The position numbers and the translations under genes are program-made. The notes beneath the pieces were generated by a model. It was not told where the DNA came from. It ran no database searches and saw nothing but the letters and a program-made list of their open reading frames with translations. From Anomaloglossus baeobatrachus (taxonomy: Eukaryota > Chordata > Amphibia > Anura > Aromobatidae): a stretch of 64,000 nucleotides of DNA. Of the stretch, positions 63,274 to 64,000 are shown one piece after another; the first letter of the stretch is position 1, and each line of letters starts with the position of its first letter. The DNA lies in the NCBI RefSeq assembly GCF_048569485.1, contig NC_134360.1, positions 184,109,796-184,173,795 of the forward strand, written 5' to 3'.

Positions 63274-63864
63274 GGGGCACTTTGCACACTACGACATCGC
63301 AAGCCGATGCTTGCGATGCCGAGCGCGATAGTCCCTGCCCCCGTCGCAGGTGCGATATCATGTTATTGCTGCCGTAGCGAACATTATCGCTACGACAGCT
63401 TCACATGCACTCACCCACCCTGCGACGTCGCACTGGCCGGCGAACCGCCTCCTTCCTAAGGGGGCGGGTCATGCGGTGTCACTGCGACGTCACACGGCAG
63501 GTGACCAATAGGAGCGGAGGGGTGGAGATGAGCGGGACGTAAACATCCCACCCACCTCTGTCATTCCGCATAGCCGGCGTGAGCTGCAGGACGCAGGTAG
63601 GAGATGATCCTCGCTCCTGCGGCTTCACACACAGCGATGTGTGCTGCCGCAGGAACGAGGAACAACATCGTACCTGTCGCTGTCGCGTAATTATGGAATC
63701 CCCAGACACTACACCGATGATACGATTACGACGATTTTGTGCTCGTTAATCGTATCATCTAGGATTTACACACTACGATGTCGAGTGCGATGCCGGATGT
63801 GCGTCACTTTCGATTTGACCCCTCCGACATCACACGTGCGATGTCGTAGTGTGCAAAGTGCCCC
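63274..63864. mobile_element. Harbinger-like MITE (GCACACTACGAC subfamily)
   Basis: TTA repeats at 63271-63273 and 63865-63867; ends GGGGCACTTTGCACACTACG and CGTAGTGTGCAAAGTGCCCC are perfect inverted repeats. Confidence 0.8.
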
Positions 63865-63968
63865 TTACAATGTTCTCTGCAACATGCACGTCCTCGTTCA
63901 ATACAAGTCAATTGATCAAGGCCACGCACGTCTAGTCGGAATGTGGCTGTGAGTATACGTGTCACATA

Positions 63969-64000
63969 CAACGGGTGAAATAAGTATTGAACACGTCACC
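63969..64000. mobile_element. Start of a Tc1-like element, cut by window end
   Basis: ACGGGTGAAATAAGTATTGA matches the left end of the element at 22699-23641. Confidence 0.55.

Overview
The window looks like vertebrate, and most likely anuran (frog), genomic DNA. It holds one recognisable host gene on the + strand, with long introns packed with transposable elements that fit an amphibian genome: T2/Kolobok-like MITEs with TTAA targets, Harbinger-like MITEs with TWA targets, many Tc1/mariner elements, Penelope-like elements, Helitrons with a CTAG end, and hammerhead-bearing tandem retroelements. The species assignment is inference from repeat content.

The host gene is a CLCA-family gene (calcium-activated chloride channel regulator, CLCA1/CLCA4-like). 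I read twelve coding exons, at 2606-2764, 14135-14275, 17893-18043, 21233-21341, 24468-24636, 33057-33281, 39277-39501, 45900-46083, 50643-50749, 52788-53009, 56924-57194 and 62880-63044. All have GT/AG borders and phases that join, and no frame is broken. Together they give 709 residues: signal peptide, N-terminal metallohydrolase domain with HEWAH at 156-160, cysteine-rich stretch, VWA domain with a complete MIDAS, and beta-rich domain. The last exons lie beyond the window. A TATA box sits about 50 bp before the start codon.

Layout: 1-2.1 kb holds Harbinger and T2 MITEs upstream of the gene. Intron 1 (2.8-14.1 kb) holds a decayed Tc1 split by a Helitron, two Penelope-like fragments with GIY-YIG domains, and a hammerhead-bearing tandem element. 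Introns 2-4 (14.3-24.5 kb) hold nested MITEs, a second Helitron 5 bp past the exon 3 donor, and probable solo LTRs. Intron 5 (24.6-33.1 kb) holds a minisatellite split by a solo LTR and a nearly intact Tc1. Intron 6 (33.3-39.3 kb) holds a mariner-derived MITE and a LINE containing a Harbinger MITE containing a solo LTR. Intron 7 (39.5-45.9 kb) holds four 417-bp-spaced hammerhead motifs in a tandem array with an 11-bp target duplication. Introns 8-12 hold another LTR-in-MITE nest, an apparently intact Tc1 transposase gene (53464-54501), LINE fragments and foldback MITEs.

The most notable system is a pair of unrelated tandem repeat insertions (10666-11333 and 42455-43947). Each monomer carries a complete small hammerhead ribozyme motif with a near-loopless stem III, and each array is flanked by an 11-bp direct repeat. 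That is the architecture expected of retrozyme-like RNAs mobilised by Penelope-like machinery.
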